Shown here: piece by piece, positions 54,095-62,283 of the stretch
Layout of the letters: the number at the start of each line of letters is the position of its first letter
How positions within the stretch are numbered: position 1 is the first letter of the stretch
Assembly (NCBI GenBank): GCA_035491895.1
Contig: DATJJY010000091.1
Span: 62,001-126,000, forward strand
Origin: DASTHG01 sp035491895
Lineage (GTDB): Bacteria; Gemmatimonadota; Gemmatimonadetes; Gemmatimonadales; GWC2-71-9
Reading direction: 5' to 3'
Length of the DNA: 64,000 nucleotides
Program-made: the position numbers and the translations under genes
The notes under the pieces: generated by a model
Database searches by the model: none
Seen by the model: only the letters and a program-made list of their open reading frames with translations
Told to the model about the DNA's origin: nothing

Positions 54095-54361
54095 TCAGAG
54101 CCGCATCGTCTCTCGTCTCCATCGCGCGAATCGCACGACGTCGTCGAGCGGCGGGACGGCGTCCTCGTCGCCATAGGCGGTGAACATCCGCCAGCGGACG
54201 TAATCGCGCGGCGGCAGCGGCAGGAACGGCGCGCGACGGTACCAGTCACGCGCTCGAAAACTCCAGGTGAGGCGCAGCAGATCCACGGCCAGCCGCGGCC
54301 GCACCACTGCGCGCAACGCCAGGCGGGCGACTAGTGAGGTCCAACTCGCCGGAGTCTGCAT
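54095..54361 (-). CDS. small hypothetical protein, basic
   Basis: This 88-residue protein is not recognised. It is arginine- and tryptophan-rich (WSFRARDWYRRAPFLPLPPR, then RDYVRWRMFTAYGDED) and has no signal peptide. The ATG at 54359-54361 was chosen because longer forms would run into the divergent aminotransferase gene. It precedes queG by 70 bases on the same strand. Confidence 0.6.
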   Translation of the reverse strand: MQTPASWTSLVARLALRAVVRPRLAVDLLRLTWSFRARDWYRRAPFLPLPPRDYVRWRMFTAYGDEDAVPPLDDVVRFARWRRETMRL

Positions 54362-54383
54362 GGCTTCTGTATATTCACCGCCT

Positions 54384-55559
54384 ATGACGCTTGCAAGCGG
54401 CGTCGCGGCCGGCACGATCGCGCACCCTCTGGCCGGCTACCGGGGCGAATTCCCCATCTTCCGGGACCGGATTTACCTCAACACCTGCTCCCTCGGGGCC
54501 CTCGGGGACCGGGCCCGGCGCAAGGTAGCCGGCTTTCTCGATGTGTGGCAGGCGCGCGGTGCCGCCGCCTGGTACGACGTGTGGTGGGAGGCCCTGGGTG
54601 AGCTGCGCGTGCGGTACGGCAACGTCATCGGCGCGTCGGGAGATACTATCGCGCTCGCCCCGAGCGTCTCGGTCGCGGTCGCGACGGTGGCGAGCGCGCT
54701 CGACTACAGCCGCCGGCCGCGCGTCGTCGTCACGTCGCTCGACTTCCCGACCGTCGTCTATCAGTGGCTCGCCAAGCAGTCCCAGGGCGTCGAGCTCGTG
54801 GTCGTCGAAAGCCCGGATCAGGTGACGGTGCCGGTCGAAGCGATCGCTCGGGCGGTCGACGAGCGCACCGCACTGGTCGCGACCTCTCACGTCTATTTCA
54901 CGAGCGGCGCCATCCAGGATATCGCCGCCGTCGCGGAGATCGCCCATCGCAAGGGGGCCCTCTGTCTCATCGATGCCTATCAGTCGGTGGGGCAGGTGCC
55001 GGTCGACGCGCCGGCGGCGGGTGTGGACTTCCTCATCGCCGGCGGACTGAAATGGCTGCTCGGTGGGACGGGTATCGTGTTCTGCTACGTGCGCGACGAC
55101 CCGGAGCGGCGCGTGGTGCCGACCGTCGCGGGGTGGTTCGGCCACAAGGACCAGTTCGCCTTCGAGCCGCGGTCGCTCGAGTTCCATGAAGATGCGCGCC
55201 GGTTCGAGCTGGGCACACCCGCCCTGGCGGCGATCTACACGCAGCTCGGCGGGCTCGAATACATCGAGGAGATCGGTGTGCCCGCCATCCGGCGCGTCAC
55301 CGCCGGGCTCGTCGAAGACCTCGTGGGGCGCGCACGTGACCAGGGGTTCCGCCCCAAGGTCGCCGCGTCGCCGGAGCACCGCTCCGCGATCGTGATGCTC
55401 CCGGCCGCCGATCCCGCGGCCGCGGTGCGTCATCTCGCCGCCGGCGCCATCGTGGCGGACGCCCGTCCCGGGCACGTCCGCCTCTCTCCTTTCTTCTACA
55501 ACGTGCAGGACGACCATGTCGCAGCACTCGACCGACTCGCAGCGTTCCGCAGTCACTGA
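54384..55559 (+). CDS. class V aminotransferase (kynureninase/cysteine-desulfurase fold)
   Basis: The 391-residue PLP enzyme has YLNTCSLG near the N-terminus, HVYFTSGAIQDIAAVA, LIDAYQSVGQVPVD with the PLP-holding aspartate, and FLIAGGLKWLLGGTGIVF with the lysine (K in GLKWLLGG). GTPALAAIY follows. It resembles SufS-like desulfurases and kynureninases but lacks the persulfide-cysteine loop. Starts the operon 54384-60943, preceded by TATATT at 54370-54375; the next gene overlaps it by 44 bases. Confidence 0.83.
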   Translation: MTLASGVAAGTIAHPLAGYRGEFPIFRDRIYLNTCSLGALGDRARRKVAGFLDVWQARGAAAWYDVWWEALGELRVRYGNVIGASGDTIALAPSVSVAVATVASALDYSRRPRVVVTSLDFPTVVYQWLAKQSQGVELVVVESPDQVTVPVEAIARAVDERTALVATSHVYFTSGAIQDIAAVAEIAHRKGALCLIDAYQSVGQVPVDAPAAGVDFLIAGGLKWLLGGTGIVFCYVRDDPERRVVPTVAGWFGHKDQFAFEPRSLEFHEDARRFELGTPALAAIYTQLGGLEYIEEIGVPAIRRVTAGLVEDLVGRARDQGFRPKVAASPEHRSAIVMLPAADPAAAVRHLAAGAIVADARPGHVRLSPFFYNVQDDHVAALDRLAAFRSH

Positions 55560-56265
55560 AGACGAACGACTGCTCACGACCCTCCCGCCGACCGAGCGGC
55601 GGGCCTTCGTGCACACCGACCCGTGGCGCGTCCTGCGGATCATGGGTGAGTTCGTCGAGGGGTTCGACACACTCTCCGACGTGCGCTACGCCGTCACGAT
55701 CTTCGGCTCGGCACGCACCAAGCCGGACGATCCGTACTACGACAAAGCGGTCGAGACCGCCCGGCTGCTCGCCAAGCACGGGTTCCCGATCATCACCGGG
55801 GGCGGCCCCGGCATCATGGAAGCCGCGAACCGCGGCGCCCAGGAGGGAAACGGGCTTTCGATCGGCTGCAACATCGAGCTGCCGTTCGAGCAGGGGACGA
55901 ACCCCTACGTCGAGCGCTCCATCAATTTCCGGTATTTCTTCGTGCGCAAGACGATGTTCGTGAAATACTCCACGGCCTTCCTCGTCTTTCCCGGCGGCTT
56001 CGGCACGATGGACGAGCTGTTCGAGGCGTTGACGCTGATTCAAACCGGGAAGGTAAAGCATTTTCCGGTCGTGCTGTTCGGGCGGGAGTACTGGAAGGGG
56101 TTGTGCGAGTGGCTGGCCGACCGCGTCGCCGGCGAGGGGAAGATCGACACTAGGGACATGAACATCTTCCATCTCACCGACGATCCGGCGGAAGCGGTGC
56201 AGCTGGTCGTGCAGGCGCGCGAGCGCAGGACTTCACACACGAGCCGACCCGAGGTGAAGCGGTGA
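55516..56265 (+). CDS. LOG-family Rossmann protein (lysine decarboxylase-like / cytokinin-activation type)
   Basis: The 249-residue protein has the FGSARTKPDDPYY strand-loop, GGGPGIMEAANRGA, and the PGGFGTMDE motif that gives LOG proteins nucleoside 5'-monophosphate phosphoribohydrolase activity, with a C-terminal VQARERR tail. In plants LOG releases cytokinin bases; in bacteria it acts on nucleotides generally. The start lies inside the aminotransferase gene (44-base overlap), a strong sign of coupling. Its stop overlaps the DHS-like GTG. Confidence 0.88.
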   Translation: MSQHSTDSQRSAVTEDERLLTTLPPTERRAFVHTDPWRVLRIMGEFVEGFDTLSDVRYAVTIFGSARTKPDDPYYDKAVETARLLAKHGFPIITGGGPGIMEAANRGAQEGNGLSIGCNIELPFEQGTNPYVERSINFRYFFVRKTMFVKYSTAFLVFPGGFGTMDELFEALTLIQTGKVKHFPVVLFGREYWKGLCEWLADRVAGEGKIDTRDMNIFHLTDDPAEAVQLVVQARERRTSHTSRPEVKR

Positions 56266-57398
56266 CCACATCCGGCTTTCTCCGCGGTCCGCGGATCGAC
56301 CCCCAGGGCGTCACGGGGCGCGAAACTATCGCCGAGCTGGTCGACAACGCCTTTCTCGCCTACAACGCCGGGCGGCTGCGCGAGGCCTGCCGCCTCTACG
56401 CCGACCGCATGCTCGCCGACAACGCCACCGTCGGGATGAGCCTGACGGGCGCCATGACGCCGGCGGGGCTCGGGATGAGCACGATCATCCCCCTCGTGGA
56501 GGCGGGGTTCATCGATTGGATCGTCTCGACCGGCGCGAACCTCTATCACGATGCGCATTTCGGGCTCGGGCTCTCGATGCATCGCGGCACCCCGTTCGCC
56601 GACGACGTCGAGCTGCGCGAGGAAGGAGTCGTGCGCATCTACGACATCTTCTTTCATTATGATGTGCTGCTCTCGACCGACGCGTACATCCGGGAAGTGT
56701 CGGCGCGCCCCGAGTTCCAGCGCCCGATGAGCACCGCGGAGTACCACTACATGCTGGGCGGGTTCGTGCGCGAGCGCGAGAAGGCGCTCGGGCTGTCGCG
56801 GCGCTCGGTGCTGGCGGTGGCGCACGAATGCGCGGTGCCGATTTACACCTCCTCACCCGGCGATTCCTCGATCGGGATGAACGTCGCCGAGCAGGCGCTG
56901 GACGGCTCGCAGCTGCGGTTCGACGTGAGCGCCGACGTGAACGAGACGTCCGCGATCGTGTTCGACGCCAAGACGCACGATGGCAAGAGCGGCGTGCTGT
57001 TGATCGGCGGTGGGAGCCCCAAAAATTTCGTGCTGCAGACGGAGCCGCAGATCCAGGAAGTGCTGGGGATCAGCGAGAAGGGGCACGACTACTATCTGCA
57101 GATGACCGATGCCCGTCCCGACACCGGCGGCCTCTCGGGTGCGACGCCGGCCGAAGCGGTGAGCTGGGGGAAAGTCGATCCCGATCAGCTCCCGGGGACA
57201 GTGGTGTGCTACCTCGACAACACGGTGGCCTTTCCGATCCTCGCCGCCTACGCCCTCGCGCGCCGCTCGCCGCGCCCGCTCAAGCGCCTGTACGACCGGC
57301 GCGCGGCGATGATGGCGCAGCTCCAGAAAGCCTACAAGGCATCCAAAGCGGAGCGCGATCAGCGCGCGGCGCGCGCGGCCGGGGGCCGCGAGCGCTGA
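56262..57398 (+). CDS. deoxyhypusine-synthase-like protein
   Basis: The 378-residue protein is clearly related to deoxyhypusine synthase: FIDWIVSTGANLYHDAHFGL, GGGSPKNF, and SGATPAEAVSWGKV with K304 at the position of the catalytic lysine that carries the aminobutyl group from spermidine. Bacteria lack hypusinated eIF5A, so the acceptor must be another amine or protein; some bacterial homologues make homospermidine. It sits in the middle of a coupled operon with a LOG protein, an exporter, an ATP-grasp ligase and a metallopeptidase. Confidence 0.9.
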   Translation: MTTSGFLRGPRIDPQGVTGRETIAELVDNAFLAYNAGRLREACRLYADRMLADNATVGMSLTGAMTPAGLGMSTIIPLVEAGFIDWIVSTGANLYHDAHFGLGLSMHRGTPFADDVELREEGVVRIYDIFFHYDVLLSTDAYIREVSARPEFQRPMSTAEYHYMLGGFVREREKALGLSRRSVLAVAHECAVPIYTSSPGDSSIGMNVAEQALDGSQLRFDVSADVNETSAIVFDAKTHDGKSGVLLIGGGSPKNFVLQTEPQIQEVLGISEKGHDYYLQMTDARPDTGGLSGATPAEAVSWGKVDPDQLPGTVVCYLDNTVAFPILAAYALARRSPRPLKRLYDRRAAMMAQLQKAYKASKAERDQRAARAAGGRER

Positions 57399-57399
57399 C

Positions 57400-58923
57400 G
57401 TGGGGCGTCCGGTCGGCGGGTCCCGGGCGTACGCGGCCTACGTCCTCGGACTCTTGACGCTGATCAATTTCTTCAATTACGCCGACCGGAACGTCGTCTT
57501 CGCGGTCTTTGAATCGATCAAACACGATCTCCGCCTGTCGGATCAGCAGCTCGGCTGGATCGGCTCCGCCTACATCATTGTCCTCTCGCTCGCGGCCCTG
57601 CCGCTCGGCGTGCTCGGCGATCTGCGCACGCGGCGCGGCGTCATCGCGTGGGGCGTCGGTGTGTGGAGCCTGTTCACGTCGCTCGGCGGCGCGGTGCGCG
57701 GCTTCTGGCAGCTCTTTTTCTGCCGCGCGATGGTGGGCGTCGGCGAGGCAGGCTACGGTTCCGTCTCGCAGGCGCTGATCGCCGAATATTACAAGGAGCG
57801 CCAGCGCGCCTTCGCACTCGGCATCTACTCCGTCGGCATGGCGCTGGGCGGCGTGTCGGGCGTCTGGCTGGGCGGACTGCTCGCCGAGGTGTACGGCTGG
57901 AGGCTCGCTTTCCTGTGGTTGGGGGTTCCCGGGTTTCTTCTTGCGGTCCTCGCGTCACGACTTCGCGAGCCGGAGCGTCGCCCGCCAACCCCGCTCGCCA
58001 CCACCCTGCGGCGATTCACGACCACCGGCCTGAAGCGGGCCGTGCGCTACGCCTATCCCCTCATCGGGCTCACGGCCGTCGGAACGATCGCGAGCGGTGT
58101 GCTCGCGCTGATTCGCGTGATTCCGAACGAAATGGTGGTGGCGGTGTTCGGGATGTTCGTCGGGGTCGGCGTCGCGTGGACCGTGGCGCGGCTCGTGCCC
58201 CTGGCGCTTCGGGGAACGGCTGGAGCTCAGGAGGTCGCGGCGACGGCGTTCGAGGAATTCCTGGAAGCCGCATCGGTGGTGCTCCGGATTCCCACGCTCA
58301 TCTGGGTGTTCCTCGGTGGCGCGCTCGTCACGTTCGCCGTGAACGGGATGATCGCCTGGGCGGCCAGTTTCATGCAGCGCGTCCACGGGTTCTCGGTGAG
58401 CGAGATCGGGCGGGACTTCGGCGTCTGGGCACTGGGTGGCGGTGTGCTCGGAGCACTGGTGGGCGGGCGGCTCGCCGATTGGTTGTCGCCGCGGTGGAAG
58501 GGGGCGCGCGTCGCGGTAGCGGGGGGAGGCTTCATCCTCGGCGCGCCGATCGTGGTGGTGTTGATCCTCTCTCCCGGCCTCCAGTTCTTCGTCCCCTGCG
58601 TGTTCGGCACGTATTTTTTCTATACGTGGTACAGTGGCCCGCTGTCGGCGGTGATCTTCGACGTCGTGCCGGCGGCGGTGCGATCGTCGGTGATGGGGGC
58701 GTTCCTGCTGTTCTCGCATCTGGCCGGGGACGCGGTGGCGCCGCCGCTGATCGGGTTTCTCTCCGATCGTTTCCAGACCACATGGCACCTGCCCCCGGAC
58801 GACGCGCTGCGCCGTGCCATGCTCCTCCTGCCCGCGGTGGGACTCGTCGGCGGCATCGTGATTCTGTTCGCGCTCAGGACGGTTGGGCGGGACATGTCGC
58901 GGAACAAGCGGGCGAGCGCGTGA
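57400..58923 (+). CDS. MFS transporter, Spinster-like
   Basis: The 507-residue protein has twelve helices. INFFNYADRNVVFAVFESIK and LGWIGSAYIIVLSLAALPLG at the N-terminus, GVLGDLRTRRGVIAWGVG and the SVSQALIAEYY segment match the Spns/Spinster family, which moves lipids or sphingoid and amine-bearing compounds. GTG start 1 base after the DHS-like stop. It may export or import the product of this operon. Confidence 0.88.
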   Translation: MGRPVGGSRAYAAYVLGLLTLINFFNYADRNVVFAVFESIKHDLRLSDQQLGWIGSAYIIVLSLAALPLGVLGDLRTRRGVIAWGVGVWSLFTSLGGAVRGFWQLFFCRAMVGVGEAGYGSVSQALIAEYYKERQRAFALGIYSVGMALGGVSGVWLGGLLAEVYGWRLAFLWLGVPGFLLAVLASRLREPERRPPTPLATTLRRFTTTGLKRAVRYAYPLIGLTAVGTIASGVLALIRVIPNEMVVAVFGMFVGVGVAWTVARLVPLALRGTAGAQEVAATAFEEFLEAASVVLRIPTLIWVFLGGALVTFAVNGMIAWAASFMQRVHGFSVSEIGRDFGVWALGGGVLGALVGGRLADWLSPRWKGARVAVAGGGFILGAPIVVVLILSPGLQFFVPCVFGTYFFYTWYSGPLSAVIFDVVPAAVRSSVMGAFLLFSHLAGDAVAPPLIGFLSDRFQTTWHLPPDDALRRAMLLLPAVGLVGGIVILFALRTVGRDMSRNKRASA

Positions 58924-59918
58924 AGATCGCGGTCGTGTTCGATACGCCGCACCCCGACTGGGGCGACGAGGACTACCGGCGCGAAATGTCGGAAGGAAAA
59001 GTCGAGGAGGCGGAGTACGACGTTGCGCGCGGGTTGATCCAGAACGATCACGAGGTGCGCTTCGTCGGGATCGTGGACGACGTGCGGCCGTTGATCAATC
59101 AGCTCGTCGAGTTCGAGCCGGCACTCGTCTTCAACTGCTGCGAGGCGTTCCGCGGCAGCTCGCAATACGAATACGCCGTGGCGGCGGTGCTGGAAATGCA
59201 TGGGTGGCGACACACCGGGTGTACACCGACGGGGCTCCTCGTGGCGCGCAACAAGTCGATGAGCAAGAAGATCTTGAAGCACCACGGCATCCGGGTACCC
59301 GAATTCGCGACCTTTCACCCGGGGGACCCGTTTCTCCGGCCGTCCACCCTGCGGTTTCCGCTTATCGTGAAGCCGCTGCTCGAGGACGCGTCGGTGGGGA
59401 TCGCGCAATCGTCGGTGGTGAGCGAGGATGAGAGCCTCGCCGAGCGCGTGGGATTCATCCACGAGAAGTTCCGACAGGCCGCGATCGCCGAGGAGCTGAT
59501 CGAGGGACGGGAGCTGTACGCCGGGCTGATCGGCAACAACATGCTCGAGCTGCTGCCGGTGGTGGAGCTGCACTTCAGCAAGCTCTCGAAGGCGGAGCGA
59601 CGGATCGCGACCTACAAGGCGAAATGGGACGAAGAGTACCGCGAGCGACATCACATCCGGTCGGGCTTCGCCCGACTCTCGGAAGCAGTGCGCGGGAAGA
59701 TCCGTGAAGTGTGCGAGACGACGTTTCACGCGCTGTGGCTGCAGGACTACGGGCGCATCGACCTGCGCCTGACGCACGATCACGAGGTATACGTGTTGGA
59801 AGCGAACCCGAATCCTTTCATCGCCTACGGGCATGAGCTCGCCAACGCGGCCGAGAAGGCGGGGATGAGCTACCCGAAATTCATTCAACGCCTCGTGGAC
59901 GAGGCGCTGCGGCGATGA
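58920..59918 (+). CDS. ATP-grasp ligase, D-alanine-D-alanine-ligase-like
   Basis: The 332-residue protein has a D-Ala-D-Ala-ligase-type fold: an N-terminal VVFDTPHPDWGDEDYR region, NKSMSKKILKHHGI, FPLIVKPLLEDASVGI, an EELIEGRELYAG strand and the metal-binding VYVLEANPNPFI. It would join a carboxylate to an amine or peptide, using ATP. The N-terminal substrate region differs from true Ddl, so peptidoglycan synthesis is unlikely. Its GTG overlaps the MFS stop by 4 bases. Confidence 0.88.
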   Translation: MKIAVVFDTPHPDWGDEDYRREMSEGKVEEAEYDVARGLIQNDHEVRFVGIVDDVRPLINQLVEFEPALVFNCCEAFRGSSQYEYAVAAVLEMHGWRHTGCTPTGLLVARNKSMSKKILKHHGIRVPEFATFHPGDPFLRPSTLRFPLIVKPLLEDASVGIAQSSVVSEDESLAERVGFIHEKFRQAAIAEELIEGRELYAGLIGNNMLELLPVVELHFSKLSKAERRIATYKAKWDEEYRERHHIRSGFARLSEAVRGKIREVCETTFHALWLQDYGRIDLRLTHDHEVYVLEANPNPFIAYGHELANAAEKAGMSYPKFIQRLVDEALRR

Positions 59919-60943
59919 GCGACGCCTGGTCCGCCGTCCGCAGCCTCATCACGCGCCGCCGCCGCGAGATCCCACGCCCCGAGCTGCGCTGCCCGCGCTG
60001 CCGCGCCGAGCTGCAGCGGTACTGGTACTTCTGCGCCAATTGCAGTAAGCAGCTCGTCTGGGGCGACGAGCAGCGGGAGACCGGCGCCGAATGCCGCTAC
60101 TGCCGCTGGATGGTCTCCGACAGCTTCTCGTGGTGTCCCTGGTGCGGGCGCGAGATCGCCGACCGGGACTCGAGCCCCGAGCCGCTCAAGCGGCCCAAGG
60201 GATTCAAATACGAGCGGCGCTGCCGCCGCTGTCACGGCGGACTGCAGTACCCGATGCAGTGGTGTCCCTGGTGCGGCAAGGGGCAGTGGTGGAAATACGA
60301 GCGGTTCCAGAACGACTGCCCCCACTGCGACCGCGGCGTCGATGATTGGATGGAAACCTGTCCCTGGTGCGGGGAAGACGCCACCGGACGGGACCTGATC
60401 GAGCGGGCGCTGCGGCGGGTGCGCCGCCTCCTCATCGTGTCGCGCGTGAAGGATTGGGACTACCGCGTGTTGCTGCGTCCCGGCGTGTCCGGGGTGTCCC
60501 CCGACGCTCCCAAGGTGATCGAGATCGATCGCCGCTACGTCACGAGCAAGCGGCGCCGCGACGAGATCTCCTGGAATACGCTCACCGGCCTGATCCTCCA
60601 CGAGCTGGGCCACTCGTTTCTGTACCACAACTGGACATGGACCCGGACGGGGCGGTTCCGGCGTGCGTTCGGCGAGGTGCGGCGGGCGTACCGCGTGGCC
60701 GACGAGCACTGGGTCGACTTCGAGCGTCGCCGCGTCGCGACTACGCTGGTCGATTACGTCAGCCGTTACTCGGGAACGCACCCGCAGGAGGATTTCGCCG
60801 AGACGTTCCGGTTCTATGTCGGCCGGCGAGGGCGCTTACGGGAGCTGTTCGGCGAATTCGGGCGCAAACGGAAGGGTGTCGTCGTTTTCGAGAAATTCCT
60901 GGTGCTGCACGACTACGTGCGCTCCCTGCGCGGGTGGCGCTGA
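59915..60943 (+). CDS. four-zinc-ribbon protein with metallopeptidase domain (HELGH)
   Basis: The 342-residue protein has eight CxxC knuckles in its first 155 residues (CPRC, CANC, CRYC, CPWC, CRRC, CPWC, CPHC, CPWC), enough for four zinc ribbons, followed by a putative zinc peptidase with HELGH (H229-H233) and downstream DFAETF supplying the third ligand. The repeated CPWCG units suggest internal duplication. The combination resembles the Peptidase_Mx type of predicted metallopeptidases. Last gene of the operon; ATGA overlap with the ATP-grasp gene. Substrate unknown. Confidence 0.85.
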   Translation: MSDAWSAVRSLITRRRREIPRPELRCPRCRAELQRYWYFCANCSKQLVWGDEQRETGAECRYCRWMVSDSFSWCPWCGREIADRDSSPEPLKRPKGFKYERRCRRCHGGLQYPMQWCPWCGKGQWWKYERFQNDCPHCDRGVDDWMETCPWCGEDATGRDLIERALRRVRRLLIVSRVKDWDYRVLLRPGVSGVSPDAPKVIEIDRRYVTSKRRRDEISWNTLTGLILHELGHSFLYHNWTWTRTGRFRRAFGEVRRAYRVADEHWVDFERRRVATTLVDYVSRYSGTHPQEDFAETFRFYVGRRGRLRELFGEFGRKRKGVVVFEKFLVLHDYVRSLRGWR

Positions 60944-60971
60944 GACGGGAGATTGTCGAGGTGGGGTGAAG

Positions 60972-61023
60972 GATGGTGGAGGATGCAAACGCTCAACCTC
61001 CACCATCTTCCACCAACCTCCAA
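60972..61023. repeat. 11-bp inverted repeat and pyrimidine repeats, convergent intergenic
   Basis: GATGGTGGAGG (60972-60982) is perfectly complementary to 60997-61007 across a 14-base loop, and variants of CCTCCA repeat afterwards (TTCCACCAACCTCCAACCT). Its purine arm plus repeated pyrimidine arm copies the design of the 52748-52826 site, and it also lies between convergent genes. Confidence 0.75.
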
Positions 61024-61028
61024 CCTCT

Positions 61029-61493
61029 TTAGAAAATCGTGAAGTTCAACCCGGCGCCGATCTGGAACGTCGTGTTGTCATGCCCGATGACTCGACCCTC
61101 GATGTACGGATGCGCGGCTCCACGACGGGACTCGAGTCCGAACAGCAGGTCCCATCCGGTATCGTTGTTCGACACGCCACTCGCCGACGCATCCTGGAAG
61201 TTGAGACCGCCACCGAGGTAAAACGCCGAACCATACCCCGTCGGCATGCGGAACTTCAGGTCGCCGCTCAGACCGATACGGGTCCCCGAATCGACCAGGT
61301 AGTAATCGAACGACGGATAAAACTCGACGTCCGTGCTGAGCGGCAACAACATATGCGCGCCGATCAGCGCCCGGTCCATATCGAAGTTGTAACCGAAATG
61401 CGGACCGATGTGCGCCCGCTGCGCGTGCGCTGGAGCGTTGAAGCACGCGAGCAGGAGGCCCGCCAGAAAGAGCGTGTTTCGCAGGCTCTTCAT
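61029..61493 (-). CDS. small outer-membrane beta-barrel protein
   Basis: The 154-residue protein has a signal peptide ending APAHAQ and eight to ten short amphipathic strands (HIGPHFGYNF, VEFYPSFDYYLV, AFYLGGGLNFQ, WDLLFGLESRR, FQIGAGLNFTIF), with a terminal aromatic residue typical of assembly by BamA. No family recognised. The start was set by an AGGAGG site 5-7 bases upstream of the ATG. Confidence 0.8.
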   Translation of the reverse strand: MKSLRNTLFLAGLLLACFNAPAHAQRAHIGPHFGYNFDMDRALIGAHMLLPLSTDVEFYPSFDYYLVDSGTRIGLSGDLKFRMPTGYGSAFYLGGGLNFQDASASGVSNNDTGWDLLFGLESRRGAAHPYIEGRVIGHDNTTFQIGAGLNFTIF

Positions 61494-61690
61494 GAATCCT
61501 CCTTTTTGCGAAGATCCGGATGCCAGTCGCATCCACGACGTCTAGCCCCGGCTGGCGCCTGAGGTTCCGATCCCGTGTTCCGTCGTGCTCGCGGTGTGTC
61601 GCAGATCACACACAGAACCCGGATCTGGCACGCTCTTGTGCGGCTCCGCCTGCCGCCCGCACCTTCTCTGCTCACCCAAGGGAAGGCCTC

Positions 61691-62245
61691 ATGCCGCGTC
61701 GCCTCCATCCACTCGCGCTCGCGCTGCTGCTCGGCGGCCCAGGAGTCGCCGCGGCGCAGCGTCCCCCGGCGCAGCACGTCGACGTTCCGACGATCGCGCC
61801 GCGCCCCGAGGACGTCGCTACGCTCGACGGTATCCTGCGCGCGTTTTACGACGTGATTTCCGGACCGGCCGGGCAACCACGCCAATGGGCGCGGGACCGG
61901 ACGCTGTACATCCCCGGCGTCCACTTCGTGTCCCTGTCGACCGATAGCGCTGGACGCGTGCGCGCCGACGTCATGGACCACCAGATGTTCGTGGACCGCT
62001 CCGATGCCTCACTGGTGCGCCGCGGCTTCTTCGAGACCGAAATCCATCGTACTACCGCCCGCTTCGGCAACGCGGTACACGTGTTCAGCACGTACGAGAT
62101 GCGTGAGCGGGCGGACGGGCCGGCCTTCGGCCGCGGCATCAACAGCATCGAGCTGTTCTGGGACGGGACGCGCTGGTGGATCGCGGCGGCGCAGTGGGAC
62201 GATGAGCGCCCCGACAATCCGATCCCCAAGGAGTACCTGCCGTAA
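61691..62245 (+). CDS. exported SnoaL/NTF2-like protein
   Basis: The 184-residue protein has a signal peptide ending VAAAQ. The remainder (AFYDVISGPAGQPRQWARDR, MDHQMFVDRSDASLVRRGFF, AVHVFSTYEMRERADGPAFG, and ELFWDGTRWWIAAAQWDD) is a cone-shaped NTF2-like fold as in SnoaL and related proteins. These bind or transform hydrophobic ligands; role here unknown. Divergent from the barrel gene across 197 bases in which I see no clear promoter. Confidence 0.78.
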   Translation: MPRRLHPLALALLLGGPGVAAAQRPPAQHVDVPTIAPRPEDVATLDGILRAFYDVISGPAGQPRQWARDRTLYIPGVHFVSLSTDSAGRVRADVMDHQMFVDRSDASLVRRGFFETEIHRTTARFGNAVHVFSTYEMRERADGPAFGRGINSIELFWDGTRWWIAAAQWDDERPDNPIPKEYLP

Positions 62246-62283
62246 TCCCCCTCGCCGAGCGTCGCCGCTACTACCGGGCAGCC

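Noticed and set aside
57648..58919. Open frame extending the ATP-grasp gene upstream
   Set aside because: It runs through the MFS gene in another frame and has no domain content; GC-rich DNA often leaves such frames open.
61533..61690. tRNA or small RNA in the divergent region before the SnoaL-like gene
   Set aside because: No cloverleaf or conserved T-loop sequence was found; only scattered short complementary words.
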